Origin: UBA6168 sp041392505
Lineage (GTDB): Bacteria > Bacteroidota > Bacteroidia > Chitinophagales > Saprospiraceae
NCBI GenBank assembly: GCA_041392505.1
Contig: JAWKLX010000015.1
Span: forward strand, 1 to 64,000
Reading direction: 5' to 3'
DNA length: 64,000 bases
Under the pieces are notes generated by a model. That model was not told the origin of the DNA. It made no database searches and saw only the letters and a list, made by a program, of their open reading frames with translations. Below, piece after piece: positions 55,429 through 62,977 of this stretch (position 1 is its first letter; each line of letters begins with the position of its first letter). Both the position numbers and the translations under genes were made by a program.

Positions 55429-56826
55429 TTATTTCCCGCTGTTGATAAAAACCTTGACGCCAATCTTGGCCCGCCAGTAATAATCATTGTATTTCCCGTG
55501 TTCCATGCCGTCGATCCTGTCGCTCAGAATAAAGTTGTTATCGAAAGTCAGATTGGCACTCATCAATTTACCGATGCGATATTCCATGCCGATGCCGGTG
55601 TTTAGTTTTGCATATTTTAATGCTGAAAAATCCATTGGGGCGGTATTGCTTTCCCCCACCATCCCGATTCCGGCGAAAGCAAAGGGCATTATTTTGTCGA
55701 ACGGCATCCAGTTCCAAATCCCGTTCAATTCCACGTAGCTGATATTGGTGCGGAAATACTCCTCCGTGGCCAATTGGCTATATCCAAAATTCAGTTTGAC
55801 GGCGAGGCCGGGTTTAGGGTAAAAATGAATGCCCATTTCAATGCCTGGTTTGATGACCGAACCCCTGTATTCTCCCTGATAGAAGAGGCCAGAAAGGGCA
55901 GCTTCGATGGCTACTTTGTCGGAACGTTCTTCCATTTTCCTTCCGAGTACATCGGTATTTTGCATGTCTTCTATTTCCAGTTGGAAAGCTGCCAGTGCCG
56001 CCTGGGTTTCCTTGGCTGCGTTCGGGTGAGTTGACCAGAGATTGTCCCGGATGCCTTCCAGCACGAGTATTTGTACTGCTTTTTCAATGGCTTCGGTAAC
56101 GGCCAGTTCGGAAGGTTCGTTGAAGGTGAACCCAGTTTCCACTTCCAGCAGCCGTTTGAATTTTACAAATTTGAACATTCCGCCGTCCACGGCCTGCGAA
56201 AGCACGGTTTTGGAGGTGTAGACTGTTTTTACGATTTCGCCGCTGCTCACCGAAATGGCCCGCAGGTAAACGGTTACCCGGTCTTGCCGGTACTGCCCGC
56301 TGAACCCTGTTCCGAAATACCGGATACCTGCACCGCCGGTCATTACATTGGCGTCGTAGGAAACAATGCCGCCTTCGAGGATCATGCCGGCAAAAAGGAG
56401 AGGGGGGAGCTCACTTTGGCCTTGGCCTTCCTGCTCACTGAGGAACTGCGAACGGCTCGACCGGATGATCTTGCGCTCGTTCAGCAGGTTACCTACATTT
56501 TCCCTTTCGATGGGGACAAACCAACCCGATTCTTTCAATGCTCGGATAAGGATGTTGGTAGCGCCCTGGGTCACTGCGGTAGACCAGCCGGCACCATTTT
56601 CCATCGGTTTGTATTGGCCGGTTTGATCCCGGAATTTGTAAACGGCGGTGACCAGCTTTTCCTGTGGTGGTGGGAGTTTGCGGAGGGATTTCAATACTTG
56701 CGTTTCTTCTCCCATACGGGCCGGCTTACTCTTCATGGGCTGGTTCAAATAAGCCCCACAACCACTGCACAACAGACCCGAAACGGCCAATAAAAAGATG
56801 ATTAGGTCTGGATTGAATGACCTCAT
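55429..56826 (-). CDS. csgG: CsgG curli secretion channel with C-terminal beta-barrel-like extension
   Basis: A lipobox (LLCSGCGAYLNQP, Cys about 23) starts the mature protein. Residues about 40-270 are CsgG: LPPPQEKLVTAVYKFRDQTGQYKP, AVTQGATNILIRALKESGWFVPIERENVGNLLNERKIIR, LLFAGMILEGGIVSYDANVMTGGAGIRYFG, DRVTVYLRAISVSSGEIVKTVYTSKTVLSQ and the closing AIEKAVQILVLEGIRDNLW. It should form the nine-fold outer-membrane curlin pore. About 190 residues more than E. coli CsgG follow, with alternating strands typical of a small outer-membrane barrel (GIEMGIHFYPKPGLAVKLNFGYS, MPFAFAGIGMVGE, WRAKIGVKVFINS). The role of this part is unknown. Confidence 0.92.
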   Translation of the reverse strand: MRSFNPDLIIFLLAVSGLLCSGCGAYLNQPMKSKPARMGEETQVLKSLRKLPPPQEKLVTAVYKFRDQTGQYKPMENGAGWSTAVTQGATNILIRALKESGWFVPIERENVGNLLNERKIIRSSRSQFLSEQEGQGQSELPPLLFAGMILEGGIVSYDANVMTGGAGIRYFGTGFSGQYRQDRVTVYLRAISVSSGEIVKTVYTSKTVLSQAVDGGMFKFVKFKRLLEVETGFTFNEPSELAVTEAIEKAVQILVLEGIRDNLWSTHPNAAKETQAALAAFQLEIEDMQNTDVLGRKMEERSDKVAIEAALSGLFYQGEYRGSVIKPGIEMGIHFYPKPGLAVKLNFGYSQLATEEYFRTNISYVELNGIWNWMPFDKIMPFAFAGIGMVGESNTAPMDFSALKYAKLNTGIGMEYRIGKLMSANLTFDNNFILSDRIDGMEHGKYNDYYWRAKIGVKVFINSGK

Positions 56827-56858
56827 GATTGTTTTCTATTTTGGATTGATAAAATCTT

Positions 56859-57024
56859 TTAAGCACCTGAGCTTAATTATGTGTAAGTAAAATTTCAGAA
56901 TTATTTTTTTCTCTCACGAGGCGAAAAGCGTAGGCATAGCCAAAGCTACGGCGAGCATTTTCAACAAAGTGAGAGGGAAAAAGAAGCTGAAATTTCTTAT
57001 AGATAATTTGGTTCAGGTGCTTAA
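56859..57024. repeat. Palindromic element with TIR TTAAGCACCTGA inside the csgF-csgG gap
   Basis: TTAAGCACCTGA and TCAGGTGCTTAA are perfect inverted ends. Inner blocks AAATTTCAG/CTGAAATTTC and TTTTTTTCTCTCAC/GTGAGAGGGAAAAA also pair. The element separates csgG from csgF, which are otherwise consecutive operon genes. Confidence 0.8.
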
Positions 57025-57040
57025 CCTTACTACAAGCAAC

Positions 57041-57487
57041 TTAAAAATAGGGAATAGTGATCGTCGTCTCACCGCCCGAGCCTACATCAAAAATGGTGAT
57101 GGTAAGCCCGTCAAAGTCGGGAAGGATGTCCACCAGGAAATCTCCGATCTGGTAACTGCCTTCTGTCAGTCCCCCTTCCCCAAACTGGGTGTTGAGGATG
57201 TCCCTCGAAATCTGGCTGAGCAATTGGCGGTTCAGGCTTTCGGAAAAACGGTCTAAGGGGTCTTGGCTGAAGCCATTGTTTTCATCTGCTTTCGGGTCTT
57301 TAGTAGTGTCCTGAACCTGTGCTGAGTTGAGCATCCAGGAATAGTTGAGCGGGCTGCCACCAAAGGCTGGATTTAATGGCCGATAGATTAGGTCTTGGGA
57401 AAAAGCGCCTACAGTAGATAGTAGGAAGGCGATTATAAGGATGGAAGGAAAAACTTTTTTATTGATCATAATTATTTGGGTATTCAT
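57041..57487 (-). CDS. csgF: Curli assembly factor CsgF
   Basis: The start at 57487 (MNTQIIMINKKVFPSILIIAFLLSTVGAFSQ) gives a good signal peptide; ATG 57469 is an alternative. The mature protein starts DLIYRPLNPAFGGSPLNYSWMLNSAQVQD, the N-terminal CsgF motif that inserts into the CsgG pore, then an acidic linker and PLDRFSESLNRQLLSQISRDILNTQFGEGGLTEGSYQIGDFLVDILPDFDGLTITIFDVGSGGETTITIPYF. CsgF couples secretion to nucleation on the cell surface. It is the first gene of the operon and is divergent from the HPt gene. Confidence 0.94.
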   Translation of the reverse strand: MNTQIIMINKKVFPSILIIAFLLSTVGAFSQDLIYRPLNPAFGGSPLNYSWMLNSAQVQDTTKDPKADENNGFSQDPLDRFSESLNRQLLSQISRDILNTQFGEGGLTEGSYQIGDFLVDILPDFDGLTITIFDVGSGGETTITIPYF

Positions 57488-57510
57488 GATAGGTTTCTTT
57501 GAACATGGCT

Positions 57511-57659
57511 GCAAGGTAGGGGGCAGGTAGGGGCAGATACAAGCACCCTTTATCCAACGGCGACCCTATTGATCCAACGGTTGATCCAACGGTAACCGAC
57601 CATTCGATCAACCGCAGGATCAATATTTGTTGGCGCTCTAGTATTTAATCCTACCTTGC
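57511..57659. promoter_or_regulatory. Divergent control region of the curli operon and the HPt/kinase/LytTR operon
   Basis: The identical decamer CCTACCTTGC occurs on the minus strand at 57511-57520 (24 bp before csgF) and on the plus strand at 57650-57659 (33 bp before the HPt gene), placed like a -7 element on each side. Between them ATCCAACGG occurs three times in the same direction (57552, 57572, 57584), the last two 12 bp apart, followed by a related ATCAACCG. Spaced direct repeats of this kind are typical operators for LytTR regulators, and a LytTR gene is in the adjacent operon. Confidence 0.6.
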
Positions 57660-57691
57660 GGGGAAGCAATCCATCAGTCAATTAATAAACA

Positions 57692-58063
57692 ATGGAATTA
57701 AACTGGGATACTACCTATATCGATCCGCAAAACATCATCGGCATTTCGAGGGGGGATGAAAGCCGGATGATAAAATACCTGAACCAATTCTTGGAGCTGA
57801 TGCCGCCCCGGATTGAAAACCTAAAGGAGCGATTGCAGGCAGATGACCGGAAGATGATCCGGCAGATTTTGCACCAGATGAGCCCGCAGTTGCAGTTCTT
57901 TGGCATTCCTGGCGTGCTCACACCTATCCGGCGTTTGGAACATGAGTACGACACCATGCCATTGGCCGAACTCAAAGCCTTGGTGAATGATTTGCTCCAA
58001 AAATTGGATGGGGCAAGCCAGGAAGTAACCCTGGTTTTGAAAAATAACTTTGGAAAAGAATAA
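57692..58063 (+). CDS. Histidine phosphotransfer (HPt) domain protein
   Basis: The 123-residue protein is a single HPt four-helix bundle: SRGDESRMIKYLNQFLELMPPRIENLKERLQADDRKMIRQILHQMSPQLQFFGIPGVLTPIRRLEHEY. The phosphorylated His is H61 in ILHQMSPQLQFFG. It probably passes phosphate between the receiver of the hybrid kinase that starts 11 bp downstream and the LytTR response regulator. Being first in a three-gene operon divergent from csgF suggests a link to curli control. Confidence 0.9.
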   Translation: MELNWDTTYIDPQNIIGISRGDESRMIKYLNQFLELMPPRIENLKERLQADDRKMIRQILHQMSPQLQFFGIPGVLTPIRRLEHEYDTMPLAELKALVNDLLQKLDGASQEVTLVLKNNFGKE

Positions 58064-58074
58064 AACAACCAATC

Positions 58075-60660
58075 ATGAAAACAAGAAACTTGATTTTAAT
58101 ATGTACACTTTTTGGGGCAAGCTGGGGCATAAATGCGCAGGTCAACCTCGATTCCTTATTTGCGATTTGGAACGATGCCAACCAGCCCGATACGGTCCGG
58201 CTGGAGGCAATCCATGGTATCGCCTGGGATGGCTACCGCAACACCAATCCTGACAGTTCCTTTTATTTTGCCCAATTAGGATATGATTTGGCAAAAGCAA
58301 TTGGTCATATAAAATGGATGGCGCTGGCTTTAAATACGCAGGGTGGTTCCTGTTTTGCTAAAGGCGATTATGACAAGGCATTCGATTATTGGACCCTTAG
58401 TGCAAACAATTATGAAGCGATAGGTGACAGTGCTGGCGTCTCCAAAGCAATGGCGAATATCGGGAATGTCTATCAAAAAAAAGGAGACCCGGACAAAGCC
58501 TTTGAATACTTCTTCCAGTCTTTGAAAATCAATGAAGCATTGGATGATAAAAGAGTAATCGGACATCTTTTAAGCCTTATTGGGCAGCTATATTATAGAC
58601 AAGGCAATGTGGATCAAGCAATGAGCTATCTTGATAGAAGTTTAAACATAGGTAAAGAAATTGAAGATTTTGAGATTATAGCGAAATCTCAAAATGGTAT
58701 CGGGGTTCTTTACCTGGAAGCCGGGGAATATCTCAAAGCCCTTGAGGTTTTTGCGGAATTATTGGCCTACCATAAAAGCACTGGAGATAAAGTAGCCGCT
58801 GCTGGCACCCTGTCCAATATTGGCAATGTTTATATGGGGCAGAGAGATTTGCCAAAGGCTTTGGAGAACACCAAACTGGCTTTGAATGCTTTCGCAGAAT
58901 ATGGAATTCCGTATGGTGAGAGTGGGGCTTCCCGGAACGTCGGCATGATTTATATGGGACAGGGTGATTATGCGCTGGCATTGGAGTACCTGAACAGAAG
59001 TTTGAGCATTTGCAAGAAAATGGATGCCAAACAGATTATAGCAGAAGTTCAGGTTAATATAGCCCAAGTTTATGCTTTGCAGGGCAATCATGCCAAGGCA
59101 ATTTCCTTTGGCACTCAGGCGATGGCGCTATGCAAGGAGACTGGGGCACTTAAAGCCACCATGGAGAATGCCCTAACCCTTACTTCCAGCTATAAAGCAA
59201 CCGGCAAGTACCGGCAGGCATTAGAAATGAACGAGCTTTTTTTTCAGACGCGGGACAGTTTGAACAGCGAAAAAAATCAAAAAGCGATCATCCAGCAGCA
59301 AATTAAATCCGACTATGAAAAGCAAAAGGCCATCGACGATGTGGAAAATGAGAAAAGGGTAGCGATTGAAACGCAAAAAAAGGAGAACCAGCAGAAGCTG
59401 TCCATTGCCATCGGGATAGGCCTATTACTAATCTCCTTGCTGGCCCTGGTCATTTTAAACCGCCTCAAGGTGACCCGCCAACAAAAGGCCATCATCGAGG
59501 AGCAAAAGAAAAAAGTAGAGCAGTCCGAAAAATACAAGGAGCAGTTCCTCGCCAATATGAGCCATGAAATAAGGACGCCGATGCACGCCATTTCCGGCAT
59601 GGTGAAAATCCTGGAAAGGAACGCACACCCACCTTCACAGGACATTTACCTCAACGCCATGCGCACCAGCTCCGACAACCTCGTGGTCATCCTCAACGAT
59701 GTGCTGGACCTGTCAAAAATCGAGGCAGGTAAATTGGATATCGAAAACATTACGATAGAACCCGCAATGGTCATGGAAAATGTGAGGCAGATCCTGAATT
59801 ATAAAGCCGAAGAAAAAGGGCTGGTGCTGTCCTGTAAAATTGGTGAAGGGGTGCCCCAGTTCGTCATGGGCGACCCTACCCGTTTGAATCAGATATTAAT
59901 CAACCTTGCGGGCAACGCCATTAAATTTACCGAAAAAGGGAAAGTTGATATTTTATTGGAAAAAGAAAATGGCCACTTAAAATTCAGTATAAAGGATACT
60001 GGGATTGGCATTTCAAAAAATAGAATCGGAAATATTTTTGGTGCATTCCAACAGGCCAACGACTCAATCAGCCGCCACTATGGGGGGACGGGTTTGGGGT
60101 TGAGCATTTCAAAACAATTGGTCGAACTGCAAAATGGGAAGATATGGGTGGAAAGTGAGGAAAACCAGGGAAGTACCTTTTTTGTAGAACTACCCTTGGT
60201 GGCGGCAGCGGCAGATGCCATCGACCAAAACCTGATCACCGGGGATAAATTGAAAACGATGGCCGCTTCGCTCAAAGGTATCCGCATCTTGCTGGCCGAG
60301 GATAATGAATTCAACCAAATGATCGCCCAGGACGATTTGTCCTATTACATCGAAGAGGTAAAAATAGACAGCGTGAAAAATGGCGCATTGGCGGTCGAAA
60401 AATTCAAAACAGGTGATTACGACCTCATCCTGATGGATGTGCAAATGCCGGAAATGAACGGCTTTGAAGCAGCCCGAATGATCAGGGAAATTGAAGAAAA
60501 AGAAGGAAAAGGAAATGCTATTCCGATCATCGCTATGACGGCGAGCTTATTAAAATCCGAAGTGGACAATTGTTATGCTGCGGGGATGGATAATTATATA
60601 CCGAAGCCTTATAAAGCGGAGGAATTGATTGGCCCTATTTTCAAGGAAATAAAAAGGTGA
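58075..60660 (+). CDS. TPR-containing hybrid sensor histidine kinase
   Basis: The 861-residue protein has a signal peptide-like start (1-22), a periplasmic TPR array (about 40-400, with repeats such as AMANIGNVYQKKGDPDKAFEYFFQSLKI and TLSNIGNVYMGQRDLPKALENTKLAL), a coiled segment, one TM (about 442-462), a HisKA domain with LANMSHEIRTPMHAISGMVKIL (His497), an HATPase domain (NLAGNAIKFTEKG, DTGIGISKNRIGNIFGAFQQAN, GGTGLGLSISKQL) and a C-terminal receiver with Asp788 in LILMDVQMPEMNG and KPYKAEEL. Phosphate would flow His497, Asp788, HPt His61, then the LytTR regulator. The stop codon overlaps the next gene start. Confidence 0.95.
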   Translation: MKTRNLILICTLFGASWGINAQVNLDSLFAIWNDANQPDTVRLEAIHGIAWDGYRNTNPDSSFYFAQLGYDLAKAIGHIKWMALALNTQGGSCFAKGDYDKAFDYWTLSANNYEAIGDSAGVSKAMANIGNVYQKKGDPDKAFEYFFQSLKINEALDDKRVIGHLLSLIGQLYYRQGNVDQAMSYLDRSLNIGKEIEDFEIIAKSQNGIGVLYLEAGEYLKALEVFAELLAYHKSTGDKVAAAGTLSNIGNVYMGQRDLPKALENTKLALNAFAEYGIPYGESGASRNVGMIYMGQGDYALALEYLNRSLSICKKMDAKQIIAEVQVNIAQVYALQGNHAKAISFGTQAMALCKETGALKATMENALTLTSSYKATGKYRQALEMNELFFQTRDSLNSEKNQKAIIQQQIKSDYEKQKAIDDVENEKRVAIETQKKENQQKLSIAIGIGLLLISLLALVILNRLKVTRQQKAIIEEQKKKVEQSEKYKEQFLANMSHEIRTPMHAISGMVKILERNAHPPSQDIYLNAMRTSSDNLVVILNDVLDLSKIEAGKLDIENITIEPAMVMENVRQILNYKAEEKGLVLSCKIGEGVPQFVMGDPTRLNQILINLAGNAIKFTEKGKVDILLEKENGHLKFSIKDTGIGISKNRIGNIFGAFQQANDSISRHYGGTGLGLSISKQLVELQNGKIWVESEENQGSTFFVELPLVAAAADAIDQNLITGDKLKTMAASLKGIRILLAEDNEFNQMIAQDDLSYYIEEVKIDSVKNGALAVEKFKTGDYDLILMDVQMPEMNGFEAARMIREIEEKEGKGNAIPIIAMTASLLKSEVDNCYAAGMDNYIPKPYKAEELIGPIFKEIKR

Positions 60661-61427
60661 ATGATATGGGTTCAACAAAAATCAAAACTATAATCATTGA
60701 CGACGACCCGTTTATCCGAGATTTGCTTCAAGATAAACTGAGTTTATATATTCCTGAAGTCGACGTGTTGGCAACCGCCAGCAGCGGAACAGAAGGCTTG
60801 GGAATAATCAAGGCCCATCAGCCAGAATTGATTTTTCTGGATGTGGAAATGGCAGATATGACCGGATTTGAAATGCTCAGTAAAATAGAGGATATTAATT
60901 TCCAAATTATTTTCATCACCTCTTATAGCCATTATGCCATCAAAGCCATCCGTTTCAATGCCTTGGATTATTTGGTAAAACCCATTGATTTGGGCGAATT
61001 AAAAGCTGCAATAAGACGATATAAAAAAAAAGAAACTGAAAATAGGCCCAACGAAAACATAAAGCAGGCTTTGTTTAATTTGAATGCAAAAAACGACGCT
61101 GATAAAAAATTGATTTTACAGACTCAGGATGGGGAATTGCGGTTAGTTTTAAAAGAAATAATCCATGTCGAAGGCGAGCGCAACTATAGTTATATTTATT
61201 TGACAAATGGTAAAAAGAAACTCACCACCAAAACCCTGGGTGAAATGGAAGAACTGTTAAATGATAAAGGGTTTTTCCGTTGCCACAAATCCCACTTAGT
61301 CAATGCGACCCATATCCATTCGCAGCCCAATTATTTTACCATTCAAATGACCAATGATTTTGAAATCCCCATCGCCCGACGGAAAAAAGAGGAATTTAAA
61401 ATATGGTGTAAATCCGTTTATAACTGA
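60657..61427 (+). CDS. LytTR-family response regulator
   Basis: The 256-residue protein starts either at GTG 60657, overlapping the kinase stop by 4 bp, or at ATG 60666. A receiver domain (TIIIDDDPFIRDLLQDKL, IFLDVEMADMTGFEML with Asp62, YSHYAIKAIRFNALDYLVKP) is followed by a LytTR DNA-binding domain (IHVEGERNYSYIYLTNGKKKLTTKTLGEMEELLNDKGFFRCHKSHLVNATHI ... IPIARRKKEEF). It would bind paired direct repeats; the ATCCAACGG triplet upstream of csgF is a candidate. It ends the operon. Confidence 0.95.
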   Translation: MNDMGSTKIKTIIIDDDPFIRDLLQDKLSLYIPEVDVLATASSGTEGLGIIKAHQPELIFLDVEMADMTGFEMLSKIEDINFQIIFITSYSHYAIKAIRFNALDYLVKPIDLGELKAAIRRYKKKETENRPNENIKQALFNLNAKNDADKKLILQTQDGELRLVLKEIIHVEGERNYSYIYLTNGKKKLTTKTLGEMEELLNDKGFFRCHKSHLVNATHIHSQPNYFTIQMTNDFEIPIARRKKEEFKIWCKSVYN

Positions 61428-61431
61428 TTAC

Positions 61432-61685
61432 TGTGTAATTTAAACCTACTTAAATATCGCTGTAACAAAAAATTATTCATGAAATGCGGGGCAGCAAAAC
61501 CCCATGTTGTGGCAACTGCTCAAATGCCCCTCAAGGGATTGTCAAGGGGGAAAAGTGGCAGAGCCACTTTTCCCCCTTGACAATCCCTTTGAGCCGAGCA
61601 GTCTGCTGCCTCAAAGCTGAGTGGATTTTTCCGGCCCACTTGCAACAAAGAATTTTCAAAGAAACTTTTGTTGCACAGTACTGAT
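61432..61685. repeat. Palindromic element with ends ACTGTGTAA / TTGCACAGTACTGA
   Basis: The left end TGATTACTGTGTAA and the right end TTTTGTTGCACAGTACTGA are imperfect inverted copies related to the 27014 element. Inside is AAATGCGGGGCAGCAAAAC (family seen at 13065 and 37517) and a 30-bp-arm hairpin (61530-61593) with CAAGGGGGAAAAGTGGC arms and AGA loop, with one bulge. The 383-bp gap holds no gene. Confidence 0.72.
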
Positions 61686-61769
61686 TAATCCCTTCCAAAA
61701 ATAGGGATTCAATTCCCGTATCAATTCCCACCCTTTTGTAAGAATCCAAAAAACCATTCTACCCCTCCA

Positions 61770-61802
61770 TTGTTACCAACCCGACCTTTTAATTTACCTT
61801 TG
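61770..61802 (+). promoter_or_regulatory. Bacteroidota-type promoter TTG-N22-TACCTTTG
   Basis: TTG at 61770-61772 and TACCTTTG at 61795-61802 fit the -33/-7 consensus. Transcription would start near 61810, which favours ATG 61829 (MDKLELPP) over ATG 61811 as the start of the isomerase, or a leaderless-like mRNA. Confidence 0.65.
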
Positions 61803-61810
61803 TCAATTCA

Positions 61811-62896
61811 ATGCTGATGACCGAAACAATGGATAAACTCGAACTGCCCCCCTCATTCCCCCCAAAAGGGGGGAAGTACACGGAAGACGATCCGACCGCT
61901 GCTTCCCGCAAAAAAGACCACATCGAACTGGCTTTCCGCTCGCAGGTGGAACGGGGAGAAATGGATCAACGGTTCTACTACGAGCCGCTCTTAGCTGCTC
62001 ACCCTGATCCGGGCAGTTTATCCCCATTTACTTTTTTAGGGAAAAATATCCGGGTGCCGATGTGGGTTTCCAGCATGACGGGCGGAACAGAATGGGCGCA
62101 TACCATCAACCACAACCTCGCCCGTGCTTGCCGGGAATTTGGCATGGGCATGGGCTTGGGATCTTGCCGATCGCTGCTTTTCAGCGACGATACCTTGGGC
62201 GATTTTGATGTGAGAAAAACCATCGGCGACGACTTGCCACTTTATGCCAATTTGGGCGTAGCCCAAATCGAGCAATTGATCGACAGCAACGAACTGTACC
62301 GCATCCATCATTTATTGGAAAAACTGCAAGCGGACGGCCTCATCATCCACGTCAATCCCTTGCAAGAACAAATGCAGCCGGAAGGCGACCGCTTTCAGCG
62401 TTCCTCCCTCGAAACCATCGAAACGGTTTTGGAAAAAACAGACATCTCGTTGATCGTCAAGGAAGTAGGACAGGGGATGGGCTATGAGAGTCTGAAAGCA
62501 TTGTTCCAGTTGCCGTTAGCGGCGGTCGATTTTGCGGCCAGCGGCGGCACCAATTTCGCCATGCTCGAACTATTGCGGAGCGATCCTAAAAAAATGGAAT
62601 GGTTCAAACCCTTGGCACACGTGGGCCATTCGGCAGAGGAAATGGTCGGAATGACGAATCAGCTAAAAAAGGAATTGGGGGACAAAATGCGGTGCAGACA
62701 AGTCATCATCTCCGGCGGTGTCCGACATTTTTTGGACGGGTATTATTTAACAAAAAAATTAACTTTACCTTGTGTTTACGGCCAAGCATCGGGCTTTCTG
62801 AAACATGCCCGTGGCAACTACGACGAATTGCATGATTATGTGGCCGCACAGGTGCAGGGGCTGGAAATAGCGAATGCCTTTTTACGGGTGAAATAA
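61811..62896 (+). CDS. fni: Isopentenyl-diphosphate delta-isomerase, type 2
   Basis: The 361-residue protein has the FMN-dependent type 2 isomerase motifs: SRKKDHIELAF near the N-terminus, PMWVSSMTGGTEWAHTINHNLARACREFGMGMGLGSCRSLL, LPLYANLGVAQ, LIIHVNPLQEQMQPEGDR, LIVKEVGQGMGYESLKAL, VDFAASGGTNFAMLE, VIISGGVRHFLDGYYL and a final GQASGFLKHA. It interconverts IPP and DMAPP in isoprenoid synthesis. The N-terminal low-complexity LPPSFPPKGGKYTEDDPTAA is unusual and close to the promoter, so the start may be ATG 61829. HMG-CoA reductase follows on the same strand, consistent with a mevalonate pathway. Confidence 0.93.
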   Translation: MLMTETMDKLELPPSFPPKGGKYTEDDPTAASRKKDHIELAFRSQVERGEMDQRFYYEPLLAAHPDPGSLSPFTFLGKNIRVPMWVSSMTGGTEWAHTINHNLARACREFGMGMGLGSCRSLLFSDDTLGDFDVRKTIGDDLPLYANLGVAQIEQLIDSNELYRIHHLLEKLQADGLIIHVNPLQEQMQPEGDRFQRSSLETIETVLEKTDISLIVKEVGQGMGYESLKALFQLPLAAVDFAASGGTNFAMLELLRSDPKKMEWFKPLAHVGHSAEEMVGMTNQLKKELGDKMRCRQVIISGGVRHFLDGYYLTKKLTLPCVYGQASGFLKHARGNYDELHDYVAAQVQGLEIANAFLRVK

Positions 62897-62898
62897 TA

Positions 62899-62974
62899 TT
62901 CGGTAGAAGGTGGACGGTAGACGGTGGTTTTAACTCAACGTCCACCTTCTACCGTCCACCTTCTACCGTCACAA
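62899..62974. repeat. Inverted pair of 7-nt-period repeats between fni and HMG-CoA reductase
   Basis: GGTAGAA/GGTGGAC/GGTAGAC/GGTGG units on the left (62902-62927) face CCACCTT/CTACCGT/CCACCTT/CTACCGT on the right (62941-62970) around a 13-nt loop. The right arm ends 8 bp before the HMG-CoA reductase start codon. Confidence 0.85.
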
Positions 62975-62977
62975 CGA

